Shown: piece after piece, positions 7,404-14,753 of the stretch
Position numbering within the stretch: position 1 is the first letter of the stretch
How the letters are laid out: each line of letters starts with the position of its first letter
Source: a virus
Length of the DNA: 26,731 nt
IMG/VR virus record: IMGVR_UViG_3300032271_001936
Location: 1 to 26,731 of that record
Strand: one strand, 5' to 3'
Program-made: the position numbers and the translations under genes
Notes under the pieces: generated by a model
Told to the model about the DNA's origin: nothing
Databases searched by the model: none
What the model saw: only the letters and a program-made list of their open reading frames with translations

Positions 7404-7833
7404 TTTGATCCTCCACTATGGCCCTGCGAACGGCCATCAATATCTTTCCCAGGTGATTGCTACCCGTTCCTTTACATACTCCCCAGAACGTGTCACCCCA
7501 CCAATTTCCTTCAACAAGAACGGCGTTCTTGGTATCCATGAGCTTACATGCCAGGGCTTGATCGTTCTGGAATTTTTGATAGACCAGCTCTGTCATCACT
7601 GATATCTTCACATCGTTCCAGTCCTCTCGGATCTTTGCATGCCTTCCAAGTTTTTTTGCAATGGCCGGTCCGCCACAGGTACGTATCACGTCTCTGTCTT
7701 CCTGATCAAGGGTCTTTGCTGCCTGGTATGCGTGTTCCACCGTTGGATACATCTTTCCATCCAACATCACCGGGCTAGGATGGAAATTGCTGAGAAAATG
7801 ATTATTTCCTGAAAAGTCTGATATCTCAGACAT
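7384..7833 (-). CDS. NADAR-family protein (YbiA-like N-glycosidase / ADP-ribosyl-guanine hydrolase fold)
   Basis: The 149-aa protein is a full-length NADAR domain: FLSNFHPSPVMLDG, YPTVEHAYQAAK, then W..VK..VM.ELVYQKF and the C-terminal LVEGNWWGDTFWGV, GSNHLGKILMAVR. The family includes E. coli YbiA, which acts on riboflavin-pathway intermediates, and members that remove ADP-ribose from guanine in DNA as partners of DarT-type toxins. In a phage, protection from guanine-ADP-ribosylating defence is an attractive role, but this is inference. The gene sits between small genes with short overlaps (8 bp upstream, 20 bp downstream) and has AAGG six bases before the ATG. Confidence 0.88.
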   Translation of the reverse strand: MSEISDFSGNNHFLSNFHPSPVMLDGKMYPTVEHAYQAAKTLDQEDRDVIRTCGGPAIAKKLGRHAKIREDWNDVKISVMTELVYQKFQNDQALACKLMDTKNAVLVEGNWWGDTFWGVCKGTGSNHLGKILMAVRRAIVEDQNEHRAA

Positions 7834-8299
7834 TGCTTACCTTGTTCTTCATGCTTATGCCGTGCTGCATTTCCATCTTGGTTCGGAACGGGCCGATGTT
7901 CTCATATTCGCCTAGTGTGACGATCTTTGGACAAAGTGCTGCCGTCCATCCATGTGGAAATTTAAGGGCGTAATATCCGGCGGCATATCGTATTTCGCTT
8001 TTTTCGGTACGTGTATATGTGGCTATCGGATCCGTGGTTGCATTATGGAATCCTGCGTGTTTCACCGGATATCCATCGATATCTCCCGACTGCGGTTCGG
8101 GCATTCCGTCAGCTGGTAACTCTATCGTTAGATCACTACCAAGGTGATCCGCTAGATCTTCCAAGCTGTTATATATCTTTGGTTCAATTTTACCGATTAG
8201 GTGTATCCGATCGCCTTCTTGGCTGACCAGCCCTAACCTGTCACCGTCGCCAAGAAGTATCCAGCTCGTAGGAAGCAGTTGTTTCAGAACATATTTCAT
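7826..8299 (-). CDS. Hypothetical protein, 157 aa
   Basis: The protein starts MKYVLKQLLPTSWILLGDGD, continues as a strand-rich N-terminal half and then has TYTRTEKSEIRYAAGYYALK and a C-terminal KTKMEMQ-like helix. I recall similar unannotated proteins in T4-like marine phages but know no function. Its start lies 59 bp inside the upstream gene and its stop overlaps the NADAR start by 8 bp, so it belongs to a tight cluster. GGATACAG precedes the ATG. Confidence 0.65.
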   Translation of the reverse strand: MKYVLKQLLPTSWILLGDGDRLGLVSQEGDRIHLIGKIEPKIYNSLEDLADHLGSDLTIELPADGMPEPQSGDIDGYPVKHAGFHNATTDPIATYTRTEKSEIRYAAGYYALKFPHGWTAALCPKIVTLGEYENIGPFRTKMEMQHGISMKNKVSNV

Positions 8300-8864
8300 C
8301 TGTATCCAGGATCCTTAGATTTCGTCTATTTTCTTGGCTACGCTTCTCTGACGTATATGTCGAAAGGAAATCGGTGATCTCGCATAGCCTATCGTAGCTT
8401 ATGCAATGATCGCCGGACTGTCTATTGATCAGGTTAGAATCCATCCAATTCCTAGCTTCAGTTGCACTGATCTTTAAACCCGGGTCAATGTCAATGATCA
8501 CATGATTCATGTCCATGCCGGCACTGATGTCCCAGGTGATATCTATCCCGTTATCAAGCCAGATGGTCCACCAACCATGCAGCACATCCCCTTGCCAGTC
8601 ATATGCAGTTTCGGTTATGCGCACAAGATTTCTGTGTTTTTCGCCGATGCATTTCCAGGTTGAGAATAGAAATCTGGTAGCATCGGTTAACAATAATGGA
8701 CCGGGCAAGATGGTCTTGATATACCATCTTGCCCCTGGGTGAGACCCTCGATGATAGTGATGTATCTCTGGATTTTTTGAATCCAGTATCGTGTTCAATG
8801 CTGCGTCGAGCTGTTCTTCCAACACGCAGTTATTTATCACACTCACCGTAGTCTTGTTGGACAC
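8241..8864 (-). CDS. Hypothetical protein, 207 aa (start uncertain)
   Basis: The longest frame begins with GTG at 8864, 35 bp inside the end of the RNase H gene, without a good Shine-Dalgarno; other GTG codons shortly downstream are possible starts. The protein is rich in Trp, His and Asp (HHYHRGSHPGARWYIK, LHGWWTIWLDNGIDITWD) and looks globular. I do not recognise it. A perfect 12-bp inverted repeat lies within its coding sequence at 8703-8734. The 59-bp same-strand overlap with the next gene is unusually long for this window. Confidence 0.6.
   Translation of the reverse strand: MSNKTTVSVINNCVLEEQLDAALNTILDSKNPEIHHYHRGSHPGARWYIKTILPGPLLLTDATRFLFSTWKCIGEKHRNLVRITETAYDWQGDVLHGWWTIWLDNGIDITWDISAGMDMNHVIIDIDPGLKISATEARNWMDSNLINRQSGDHCISYDRLCEITDFLSTYTSEKRSQENRRNLRILDTDEICSETTASYELDTSWRR
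8703..8734. repeat. Perfect 12-bp inverted repeat inside a coding region
   Basis: GGGCAAGATGGT (8703-8714) and ACCATCTTGCCC (8723-8734) are perfect reverse complements around an 8-base loop. The stem is GC-rich and would form a very stable RNA or cruciform hairpin. It lies early in the 207-aa gene, encoding about GARWYIKTILPG. No U-run follows on either strand, so it is not an ordinary terminator. Confidence 0.7.
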
Positions 8865-9837
8865 CCAAATGGCCCGAATACGTGGAGCTCAGGCAGGAAC
8901 TAAAATCTCCAATTGACTGTTCGATACGTTTAAGACCATGAACGTTGCAGAATCTCAACAAGGCTAATCCAACTTGCTTTCGTGGATCTCTGATAATGCT
9001 GTTGGTAATCACCTCGTCAAATTTTTCCACAAGATCAGCCGGTTGTTGGCCAAGATCAATCAGCAGACGATTGCGCTCATAATCATCACGTACCCGATGA
9101 TCTTTGCCATCGTGGTCAGTCCATTTGCTGAGCATGAGATTGTTCCAAGAAAATCCTTGCTTTTCTCGATCATCGTATGCTTCAAGGAGCTTCTTGGTTC
9201 GCACGCCAGGAAAGGCACTCATCACGTTGTCCCCATCGTCACCCCTCATGCATTTTTCAAACAATAACCATTCTGGATCCGGAACCGGAAGCTCCTTTCC
9301 ATGCTTGTTTTTTGCTATCTTTCCGTCTTTATCATATATGCCCGTGTCAGTGTAGAGTAGGGCAGCTATCCCATTGTAGATCTTGACGTTTTTTGCAATC
9401 AACTGCTGAAAATCGCTATCACTGCTGATGATCACATGTTGGTCATCAGGATGCAGTGCAATCCATCGAGATATCATATCGTCGGCTTCAGCATTTGGAT
9501 GCCTTAGCACCGTGCAGTTTGTGTTCTTCGAGATGAACTGCACAAAACCATCCATTACCTCGAAGAACAGGTTATCTTCTTCAACTTCTCGTGGGGTACG
9601 TTTTATGGCCGCGGCCTTTCGATTGGCCTTGTATGGCTCATAAACGTCCTTTCTCCAACTGCGTCCCTCAAGGCAGAAAACCGTGTGGCTTCCTTCAAAC
9701 TGGTTCCATACCATCTTGATGCTGTTGAAGATGGTATGGAGTGCCATTCCAAACTGCTGATCAGTGTCGGGTGCCCGAACTCCATGGCGCACGCGCATGA
9801 AGAGATTTTGTGTATCAATTATCAGATATGTAGCCAT
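8830..9837 (-). CDS. rnh: 5'-3' exonuclease of the T4 RNase H / FEN1 family
   Basis: The 335-aa protein matches the T4 RNase H/FEN family in size and metal-binding acidic residues: D8 (LIIDTQN), AEADD (E117, D119, D120), SSDSDFQQL (D140, D142) and RGDDGDNV (D200, D201, D203), followed by the PGV..KK helix-hairpin-helix element. It would remove RNA primers and adjoining DNA from Okazaki fragments, working with the polymerase and clamp encoded at the other end of the window. ATG 9837 has GGAG eight bases upstream. A promoter-like TTGCTA-17-TATCAT and a 15-bp palindrome lie in the 61-base gap before it. Confidence 0.9.
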   Translation of the reverse strand: MATYLIIDTQNLFMRVRHGVRAPDTDQQFGMALHTIFNSIKMVWNQFEGSHTVFCLEGRSWRKDVYEPYKANRKAAAIKRTPREVEEDNLFFEVMDGFVQFISKNTNCTVLRHPNAEADDMISRWIALHPDDQHVIISSDSDFQQLIAKNVKIYNGIAALLYTDTGIYDKDGKIAKNKHGKELPVPDPEWLLFEKCMRGDDGDNVMSAFPGVRTKKLLEAYDDREKQGFSWNNLMLSKWTDHDGKDHRVRDDYERNRLLIDLGQQPADLVEKFDEVITNSIIRDPRKQVGLALLRFCNVHGLKRIEQSIGDFSSCLSSTYSGHLGVQQDYGECDK

Positions 9838-9854
9838 CTGCTTGCTCCTGTTTA

Positions 9855-9869
9855 ATGCTATGATAGCAT
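9855..9869. repeat. Short palindrome upstream of the RNase H gene
   Basis: ATGCTATGATAGCAT is a 7+1+7 inverted repeat in the spacer before ATG 9837. On the minus strand it contains TATCAT, which with TTGCTA 17 bp upstream could be a weak sigma70 promoter. It may act as an operator or a small mRNA hairpin; the ribosome binding site lies outside it. Confidence 0.4.
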
Positions 9870-9898
9870 CTACTTTTGACTATAGCAAGCTTGCAGAA

Positions 9899-10489
9899 TC
9901 ATTCTTCAACGGCTCCGCCGCGTCGGCTGGGAGTGGCGAATTCGGCGTCCATGTCGTTGATCTCCTCAAGGATGCCTATGCAGACGTCGTTCATCCATTG
10001 GTTAACCATGTCGGATTCAGCGCCTTCATATCCATTTTCTCTAAGTTGCTTAACGAAATGCTCGTTGTAATCCATTTCAAAGTAAGCACGGGCCTTTCCG
10101 ATTGGATTCCAGTGTATCTTGGGCATGCTCACCCATGGTTCTCCTAGGAGATCAGCGCGTGTTCGATCGTAAACCGGCTGTGTTATCTTTCCATGTGCAA
10201 GGTCGATATCAAGCATCGACAGTTCCTTGACAGTGTTGACCTCATCATTGGTTTGTATCTTTGCCCGTTCAATGTCATAGTCATAATCCGTGATCTTACC
10301 GTGCTTATGCTGTATTTCCAGCATGTGCAACGCAAGAGATCTTGGGTCATCCTTGAGATTTATCTCGATGAGCCTCTGTTCGAGATCGATGCCCGACAGC
10401 TCGTACTCGGCTTGGGCGATCTCTCGGGTCTTGCCCTTGAGTCCCCAGCTTCCTGGCATCCAGGAGAATGGTATCAGTGGTTTCTTCAT
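9899..10489 (-). CDS. Hypothetical protein with two SHOCT-like repeats, 196 aa
   Basis: I start the gene at ATG 10489, which has AAAGGA seven bases upstream, giving MKKPLIPFSWMPGSWGLKGK. A longer frame would run into queE on the same strand and lacks such a site. The middle holds two copies of a short helical unit, KHGKITDYDYDIERAKI and LAHGKITQPVYDRTRADL, similar to SHOCT motifs. The C-terminus is acidic with a basic patch (SRRGG). Its place between queE and the RNase H gene does not define its function. Confidence 0.65.
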   Translation of the reverse strand: MKKPLIPFSWMPGSWGLKGKTREIAQAEYELSGIDLEQRLIEINLKDDPRSLALHMLEIQHKHGKITDYDYDIERAKIQTNDEVNTVKELSMLDIDLAHGKITQPVYDRTRADLLGEPWVSMPKIHWNPIGKARAYFEMDYNEHFVKQLRENGYEGAESDMVNQWMNDVCIGILEEINDMDAEFATPSRRGGAVEE

Positions 10490-10529
10490 ATTGCGGTCCT
10501 TTGGTTGAATTTTACGACACCAGTTCCTA

Positions 10530-11408
10530 TCAAGTGCCCCAGGCATTTTTGTAAAGAGGGACTTGTATTCTAGGGCTAAATCGCAATCCGTTATCTCTAC
10601 AATAGTCGGCAACATTCCGTTCATTCAGTTCATACATGGAGTTTACACCACCAACTGGCATCAGATAAACCGGGATATCTATACCGGCTGATTTATATTC
10701 AGCGATAGCAGCTTGCGCGTCGGTTACATCTTGCTCTGTGGCAACAACGAATTTGAAATAGCTGCGATTATGTGGTATCTCAAGATATTTTTTCACACGA
10801 TCCGGGCATATTGCATTTTCCCATTTTTCGCCACTACACGGAAGTTTGGCACTGATACTAAAGGTAACTTCCAGTCCGTGCGTGTCTGCTTTCTGGCATA
10901 GATACAACAACAACATGTTATCAATAGTTTGTGATCCGTTGGTCTCAAATGTAAGATGAGTGAGATCCATATCGCGTGTATAAATTTCGTCAAGTAGATC
11001 TGGATAGGTTTTTTGCCACCCAAGCAATGGTTCGCCACCGGTGATGATCAGGTGCTTGTCCCGGCTAAATTTTCCATCTGGCAATAACTCTTGTATGCGA
11101 TCAACTATTGCCGACACAGTTAGCATTGGACTTAGATGTTTAAATCTAGGATCCCAACTTGCATACGAGTCACACCCGGTACTAACAAGCGGCAAAGATT
11201 TATAATCGTCAAAATTTGAAATGTTAACCGCAACTACGTCGCGTTCAACGCTGCGTTGCCCTCTCTGCATACCAAAACCGTCGCATGTAAAATTACATCC
11301 AAATGTTCGAAGGAATATGCTAGGAACCCCAACATACTGTCCTTCTCCTTGACATGAGAAAAATAATTCTGATATTTTGATCTTTGTCATGATATTATTA
11401 ATCTCCAT
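10530..11408 (-). CDS. queE: QueE-like radical SAM enzyme (7-carboxy-7-deazaguanine synthase)
   Basis: The 292-aa protein has the QueE signature: FFSCQGEGQYVGVPSIFLR near the N-terminus, IITGGEPLLG (about 121-130, SAM binding), HLTFETNGSQ and a C-terminal DNGLRFSPRIQ. QueE converts 6-carboxytetrahydropterin to 7-carboxy-7-deazaguanine. The cluster cysteines are unusual: C38-x3-C42 is followed by DGF rather than the expected third cysteine, and a CDSYASW at residue 79 matches the usual CDT..AW. So about 34 residues are inserted inside the Fe-S motif. With QueD, FolE and DpdA in the same block, a role in DNA 7-deazaguanine modification is likely. ATG 11408 lacks a good ribosome binding site; ATG 11390 has GGAG at 12 bases. 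Confidence 0.88.
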   Translation of the reverse strand: MEINNIMTKIKISELFFSCQGEGQYVGVPSIFLRTFGCNFTCDGFGMQRGQRSVERDVVAVNISNFDDYKSLPLVSTGCDSYASWDPRFKHLSPMLTVSAIVDRIQELLPDGKFSRDKHLIITGGEPLLGWQKTYPDLLDEIYTRDMDLTHLTFETNGSQTIDNMLLLYLCQKADTHGLEVTFSISAKLPCSGEKWENAICPDRVKKYLEIPHNRSYFKFVVATEQDVTDAQAAIAEYKSAGIDIPVYLMPVGGVNSMYELNERNVADYCRDNGLRFSPRIQVPLYKNAWGT

Positions 11409-11431
11409 TAATCATATACGATTGGTCATTC

Positions 11432-11713
11432 TTACCGAACATCCTGTTCTCCATTTTCAATCATTTTAATGTAACCTTGTGAGCTAAACCATCGGGGCTT
11501 GTCAACTTCCTCCTGTTCACCATCCGATGTGAACCAGGTCATGCGATACAACACCGACGCGTCGGATGTCATCAATACGCAGGTAAGTGCCTCAGGGCAA
11601 TACCCCCAATCCTTGCCGGCTTCAAGAGAATCCCGTAGCCAGTCAAGCCTGTCTTCTATTTGGTCCTCTGATAGTCGATACCAATCCAGGATAAATGGAC
11701 GCTCATCGGTCAT
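11432..11713 (-). CDS. Hypothetical protein, 93 aa
   Basis: The ATG at 11713 overlaps the stop of the upstream gene by one base (TGATG). The protein is acidic and Trp/Tyr-rich (FILDWYRLSEDQIEDRLDWL, then CVLMTSDASVLYRMTWFTSDG) and looks like a small globular alpha/beta protein. No known motif is seen. It ends 23 bp before queE. Confidence 0.65.
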   Translation of the reverse strand: MTDERPFILDWYRLSEDQIEDRLDWLRDSLEAGKDWGYCPEALTCVLMTSDASVLYRMTWFTSDGEQEEVDKPRWFSSQGYIKMIENGEQDVR

Positions 11714-12129
11714 CAGTCCCCCTCGGCCAGGCTCATCAGCACTGATTTGCTGGTCCTGATCTCTAGCTCGTCTTCAAGCATGGCAATGAATGCGGACTTA
11801 TCCATTTCCTTTGCCTTGGTCAGGCATTTTTCAATGGCTCGTCGATAGCTCCGTTCCATTGCTTGGGCACCTATGATTTCAAGATCAAGATGTCCCCGGA
11901 TGGCATTGATCAATGTCTTGGCACCACGGCTGGGAGGACCTTTCCATGTGACCGTGCCATCTGCGCTTATGGTCAAGACGGCTCCACTACCGGCCGAAAT
12001 GCTAAGTGCCGATTGTAGCGCTGACGAGGAAAAAGTGGTGATCGGCGATGGCGAGTATCCGGTTCCATGGCTGGTAACCGATAAGGATGTTATCGTTGCG
12101 TTTCGAACGGATGCTGCTGTTGCTGTCAT
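11713..12129 (-). CDS. Hypothetical protein with Ser/Thr/Gly-rich beta N-terminus, 138 aa
   Basis: The start overlaps the upstream stop (ATGA at 12129-12126). Residues 1-65 are a low-complexity, strand-forming region with HGTGYSPSPIT and GSGAVLTISADGTVTW, a pattern found in tail or surface-associated phage proteins. The C-terminal half is a charged helical domain (AMERSYRRAIEKCLTKAKEM). The combination of sticky beta repeat and helical domain resembles the protein at 14754-15281 in reverse order. Function unknown. Confidence 0.65.
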   Translation of the reverse strand: MTATAASVRNATITSLSVTSHGTGYSPSPITTFSSSALQSALSISAGSGAVLTISADGTVTWKGPPSRGAKTLINAIRGHLDLEIIGAQAMERSYRRAIEKCLTKAKEMDKSAFIAMLEDELEIRTSKSVLMSLAEGD

Positions 12130-12377
12130 GCCTCTTCACCATTTGCCATCAATCTCAGGAGGGCATGATAGCTATCCCATGCCTCCTGTAGTTGAGGATG
12201 TTGATTCCTCAGATTTTGCTCAATCACCGATTGCTTGGCCATGTTCATCACGGTTCCCATGGTCATCCAATCCTCCTCACCGATGAGAACCATCTGCTCC
12301 CGCGTTTCATGTTTACCCATGATACGGCGATAAATGGTCCGACCTCCATCGGGGCTTTCGTATATCCAGTTAGGCAT
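12126..12377 (-). CDS. Hypothetical protein, 83 aa
   Basis: The protein opens MPNWIYESPDGGRTIYRR and has a charged helical C-terminal half. It overlaps the AbrB-like gene upstream by 8 bp and the next gene by 4 bp (ATGA), so it is embedded in a co-translated run. The N-terminal part, with YESPDGG and TIYRR, looks like a short beta unit. Not recognised. Confidence 0.65.
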   Translation of the reverse strand: MPNWIYESPDGGRTIYRRIMGKHETREQMVLIGEEDWMTMGTVMNMAKQSVIEQNLRNQHPQLQEAWDSYHALLRLMANGEEA

Positions 12378-12537
12378 CGGCCTTGCGGATCACCACGGCA
12401 TCGTCTCTGATGTCCCAGATGACCTCGTCGCCTTCCGTCCATCCAAGATCCTCAAGCATCTGAGGATCAAAGACCAGCACCAGGTCGCCGTTTTCCTCAG
12501 CTACCCGTCCGGTGTATGTCTTTGGTTCGTTGTTCAT
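12370..12537 (-). CDS. Small SpoVT/AbrB-like DNA-binding protein, 55 aa
   Basis: The frame MNNEPKTYTGRVAEENGDL...ends VIWDIRDDAVVIRKADA. The order strand, short helix (DPQMLEDLGW), TEGDEVIWD, strand (AVVIRK) is the swapped-hairpin AbrB fold used by small transcription regulators and antitoxins. Its ATG overlaps the QueD stop in an ATGA, so it is translated with the 7-deazaguanine genes. No toxin gene is recognisable beside it, so a phage transcription regulator is likelier than an antitoxin. Confidence 0.75.
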   Translation of the reverse strand: MNNEPKTYTGRVAEENGDLVLVFDPQMLEDLGWTEGDEVIWDIRDDAVVIRKADA

Positions 12538-13019
12538 GAAAACAAATCCTCATCATCATCCCTGTGGCCCACCCGCATAGCCATGTTAGCATCGGTTTCT
12601 CGTACCTCAACTTTGCAACACCAAATGCGATCTGCATCTTCTTTGCCATAGCTAGGAAGGAATATTGTATTAACATATTTGTATAAAAAGTCGGCCAGCC
12701 CTTCACATCCGGTCTTTTCTACCTCGGTAATTTTTGCTAAGCCTTTACGCCCGAGATCAAGAAGTATTTCTCGCTCAGGGTCTGAGGTAGCAACCAATAG
12801 GGTGTGGTCGAACCAATCTTCAAGCAGTGATTTTAACGGTTTTAATCCGCCAAAATCCATGCACCAGTTTCTTGCATCCAAGGTATCGCATTCAAACTCA
12901 AAATGAAAGCTCAATGCATATCCATGTATATGCCTGCATGAGCTGTCGGCCTTCCATTGCCTGTATGCAACCGGACCAATTTGTCTATACGTCTTTGTGC
13001 TAATATATTTTGCCATCAT
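12534..13019 (-). CDS. queD: QueD-like 6-carboxytetrahydropterin synthase
   Basis: The 161-aa protein shows the PTPS/QueD pattern: YRQWKADSSCRHIHGYAL (C28, H30, H32), CMDFGGLKPLKSLL, WFDHTLLVATSDP, TGCEGLADFLY and a C-terminal VEVRETDANMA. The enzyme turns dihydroneopterin triphosphate, the FolE product, into 6-carboxytetrahydropterin, the QueE substrate. In the QueD subfamily this resembles, I expect a His next to the Cys (SHC) as a zinc ligand; here the residue is Ser27. Activity therefore needs testing. The start is ATG 13019 with AAAGG upstream; it lies 20 bp inside the end of the preceding endonuclease gene. The downstream AbrB-like gene is coupled. Confidence 0.85.
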   Translation of the reverse strand: MMAKYISTKTYRQIGPVAYRQWKADSSCRHIHGYALSFHFEFECDTLDARNWCMDFGGLKPLKSLLEDWFDHTLLVATSDPEREILLDLGRKGLAKITEVEKTGCEGLADFLYKYVNTIFLPSYGKEDADRIWCCKVEVRETDANMAMRVGHRDDDEDLFS

Positions 13020-13971
13020 TTTTTACCTTTTTTAAGAATTTTTCTATTATGGTAGTTTTTTCGGCTATAGTAAAATCTGCACGTACCGTAAAAACGGTAA
13101 ATCCATGTTTTTCTGCTTTAACTCGTTTATCAATGTCTCTGTTGTATTTCTCTCGGTATGATATACCAATAACCTGCATTATCTCATCACCAAATTTTTC
13201 AACCTGTTCCAGTGTAGGGTGCCATCTTGATCCATCGTATTCAAGAATAACTTTTCTTTCTTTAACGCAGAAATCATAAAAGCACACGCCTGATTTATCT
13301 GCTATGAACCATTCTACCGAATTTAAGAGATTAGAATCTCTATAATAGAGGGTATATTTCTGTAACCACGGATTATCTGATATAATTGATTTTATCAAAG
13401 TTTCCGCCTCTGCGGATGCACCGATAGATTTGAATATTTTCTGTAGATATTCTGCATACATAGTAGGACCGTTTTCTCCGTATTTGTCTATGAAAATTTC
13501 TAGCTTTGATTTATCTCCATATCTATCTTTTTTGGTTTGGCGAGATTTTTCAACTCTACGTTGACTCCATACACTATATTCATCCGGGTCCATTGATGCT
13601 AGCCGGTACTTATGGGAACTACTTGACTTTGCATACCATGCATCGATTGCATCTTTCCCTAATTTTGACTTTACGATAGCAACCGTATTCTTCTTTAACA
13701 TTGTTTCTTGATATCGTGTAGTCCCGTCGTCGACTCCGTATCGTTGAATGAAATTTTCAAGAGATTGTATTGATTTAGCAACATGCATTTCGAACCGTTG
13801 TTCCCCATCAACTGGATACCTCCACATAAACCATTCCTTGGTAAGTCTAGGATATGGATGAGAGTTATAAGTTTTCTTTCTAGAATCTAAACATTTCTGT
13901 AGACCTAGGTATCGTTTTTTGCCTGATTCTGGTCCATATTTGTTGACAAAATCATCTAATGACATTGGCAT
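13000..13971 (-). CDS. Free-standing VSR/EDxHD-type homing endonuclease
   Basis: I choose the ATG at 13971 because AAGGAG is seven bases upstream; an ATG two codons earlier is only one base from it. The 323-aa protein has three N-terminal units of the type LxxFVxKYGxxxGxxxY (LDDFVNKYGPESGKKRY, LENFIQRYGVDDGTTRY, LEIFIDKYGENGPTMY), likely DNA-binding. The C-terminal part is a VSR-like nuclease: FYDFCVKERKVILEYDGSRW, then RDIDKRVKAEKHGFTVFTVR. The gene separates folE from queD and is visibly more AT-rich than they are. The start codon lies in a 12-bp inverted repeat with an AATAAATA box in its loop. Confidence 0.8.
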   Translation of the reverse strand: MPMSLDDFVNKYGPESGKKRYLGLQKCLDSRKKTYNSHPYPRLTKEWFMWRYPVDGEQRFEMHVAKSIQSLENFIQRYGVDDGTTRYQETMLKKNTVAIVKSKLGKDAIDAWYAKSSSSHKYRLASMDPDEYSVWSQRRVEKSRQTKKDRYGDKSKLEIFIDKYGENGPTMYAEYLQKIFKSIGASAEAETLIKSIISDNPWLQKYTLYYRDSNLLNSVEWFIADKSGVCFYDFCVKERKVILEYDGSRWHPTLEQVEKFGDEIMQVIGISYREKYNRDIDKRVKAEKHGFTVFTVRADFTIAEKTTIIEKFLKKVKNDGKIY

Positions 13972-14010
13972 ATCCATGCTCCTTTTATTTTATTTATTCA
14001 TGGATATGCC
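13967..14010 (-). promoter_or_regulatory. Hairpin with internal late-type box controlling the 13000-13971 endonuclease
   Basis: On the minus strand GGCATATCCATG and CATGGATATGCC form a perfect 12-bp stem around a 20-base loop. The loop holds AATAAATA (13998-13991) and ends with AAGGAG, and the start codon ATG 13971 is within the 3' arm. In RNA coming from upstream genes the start would be paired. A transcript initiated from the loop box would lack the 5' arm and leave it free. Confidence 0.7.
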
Positions 14011-14027
14011 AGCAAATCCAACATGTG

Positions 14028-14699
14028 TCACTTCATTCTCGCAACGATGTTGAAGAACTCCTGCTTGATGTGTGGGAATTCCCTGAATGCACCACGCATC
14101 ACGGATGTGGTCATATCACTTTCGTGCTCACGAACGCCGCGCATGGTCATGCATCCGTGTTCGGCCTGAACCAATACCGCAACGCCTTCTGCTTGTGTTT
14201 CCTGCTCGATAAGATCGGCAATCTGTATCGTCATCTCTTCTTGGATCTGCGGGCGACTGGCGATCCAATCCACCATTCGATTGAACTTTGAAAGACCAAT
14301 CACGTTCTTGCCAGGAAACACGCCCACGTATGCCTTGCCCTTGATGCTTTGGAAGTGATGGGCACAGGTGCTACGTATGGTGATAGGACCCGTCACGTAA
14401 ACCTGATCATATTCGGTCACATTGGGAAAAGCGGTGATTTTCGGTTGTGAAGAATATCGACCTGAAAATATCTCAGTGCAGAACATCTTGGCCACGCGAT
14501 GTGGCGTATCCTTGGTGTTATGGTCATTTTCGGTATCAATGACCAAGCTTTCAAGAACGCCTTGCATCTTGCCAGCAACTTCATCGATCAATCCATCAAC
14601 ATCCATGGGATCCATGTATTCGGAGATGTTATCGTTGCAAAGGAACTTTCCTCCGCTGTCCTTTATGCGGTTGCGTATCTTATCGCTAGTGGATGTCAT
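14028..14699 (-). CDS. folE: GTP cyclohydrolase I
   Basis: The 223-aa protein is a full-length GTP cyclohydrolase I. It has DTPHRVAKM, then STCAHHFQ (zinc ligands C112 and H115, catalytic H114), GLSKFNRMVDW and HGCMTMRGV (zinc ligand C183). It makes dihydroneopterin triphosphate from GTP, the first step to 7-deazaguanines and also to folate. The neighbouring queD, queE and dpdA indicate the 7-deazaguanine route. ATG 14699 has AAGGA nine bases upstream, and a promoter-like TTGAAA-18-TATAAC lies before it. All key residues are present. Confidence 0.95.
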   Translation of the reverse strand: MTSTSDKIRNRIKDSGGKFLCNDNISEYMDPMDVDGLIDEVAGKMQGVLESLVIDTENDHNTKDTPHRVAKMFCTEIFSGRYSSQPKITAFPNVTEYDQVYVTGPITIRSTCAHHFQSIKGKAYVGVFPGKNVIGLSKFNRMVDWIASRPQIQEEMTIQIADLIEQETQAEGVAVLVQAEHGCMTMRGVREHESDMTTSVMRGAFREFPHIKQEFFNIVARMK

Positions 14700-14722
14700 C
14701 TTATGTTTCCTTCTGTTCCTAT

Positions 14723-14752
14723 GTTATACGATGCTGCTATCTGGTTTTTCAA
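14723..14752 (-). promoter_or_regulatory. Probable sigma70-type promoter for folE
   Basis: On the minus strand TTGAAA (14752-14747) and TATAAC (14728-14723) are 18 bp apart, in the 54-base gap upstream of folE. The match is good but not perfect, and the position makes sense for a start of transcription of folE and the genes downstream. Confidence 0.45.
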
Positions 14753-14753
14753 T

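Noticed and set aside
8831-8838. GATAAATA on the minus strand as a late promoter
   Set aside because: It is made by the last codons of the RNase H gene and does not sit upstream of a well-supported start.
10490-10624. N-terminal extension of the gene ending at 9899
   Set aside because: It overlaps queE on the same strand and has no ribosome binding site, whereas ATG 10489 does.
12447-12468. 8-bp inverted repeat GATCCTCA/TGAGGATC in the AbrB-like gene
   Set aside because: Short and within a coding sequence, with no ribosome site or terminator nearby.
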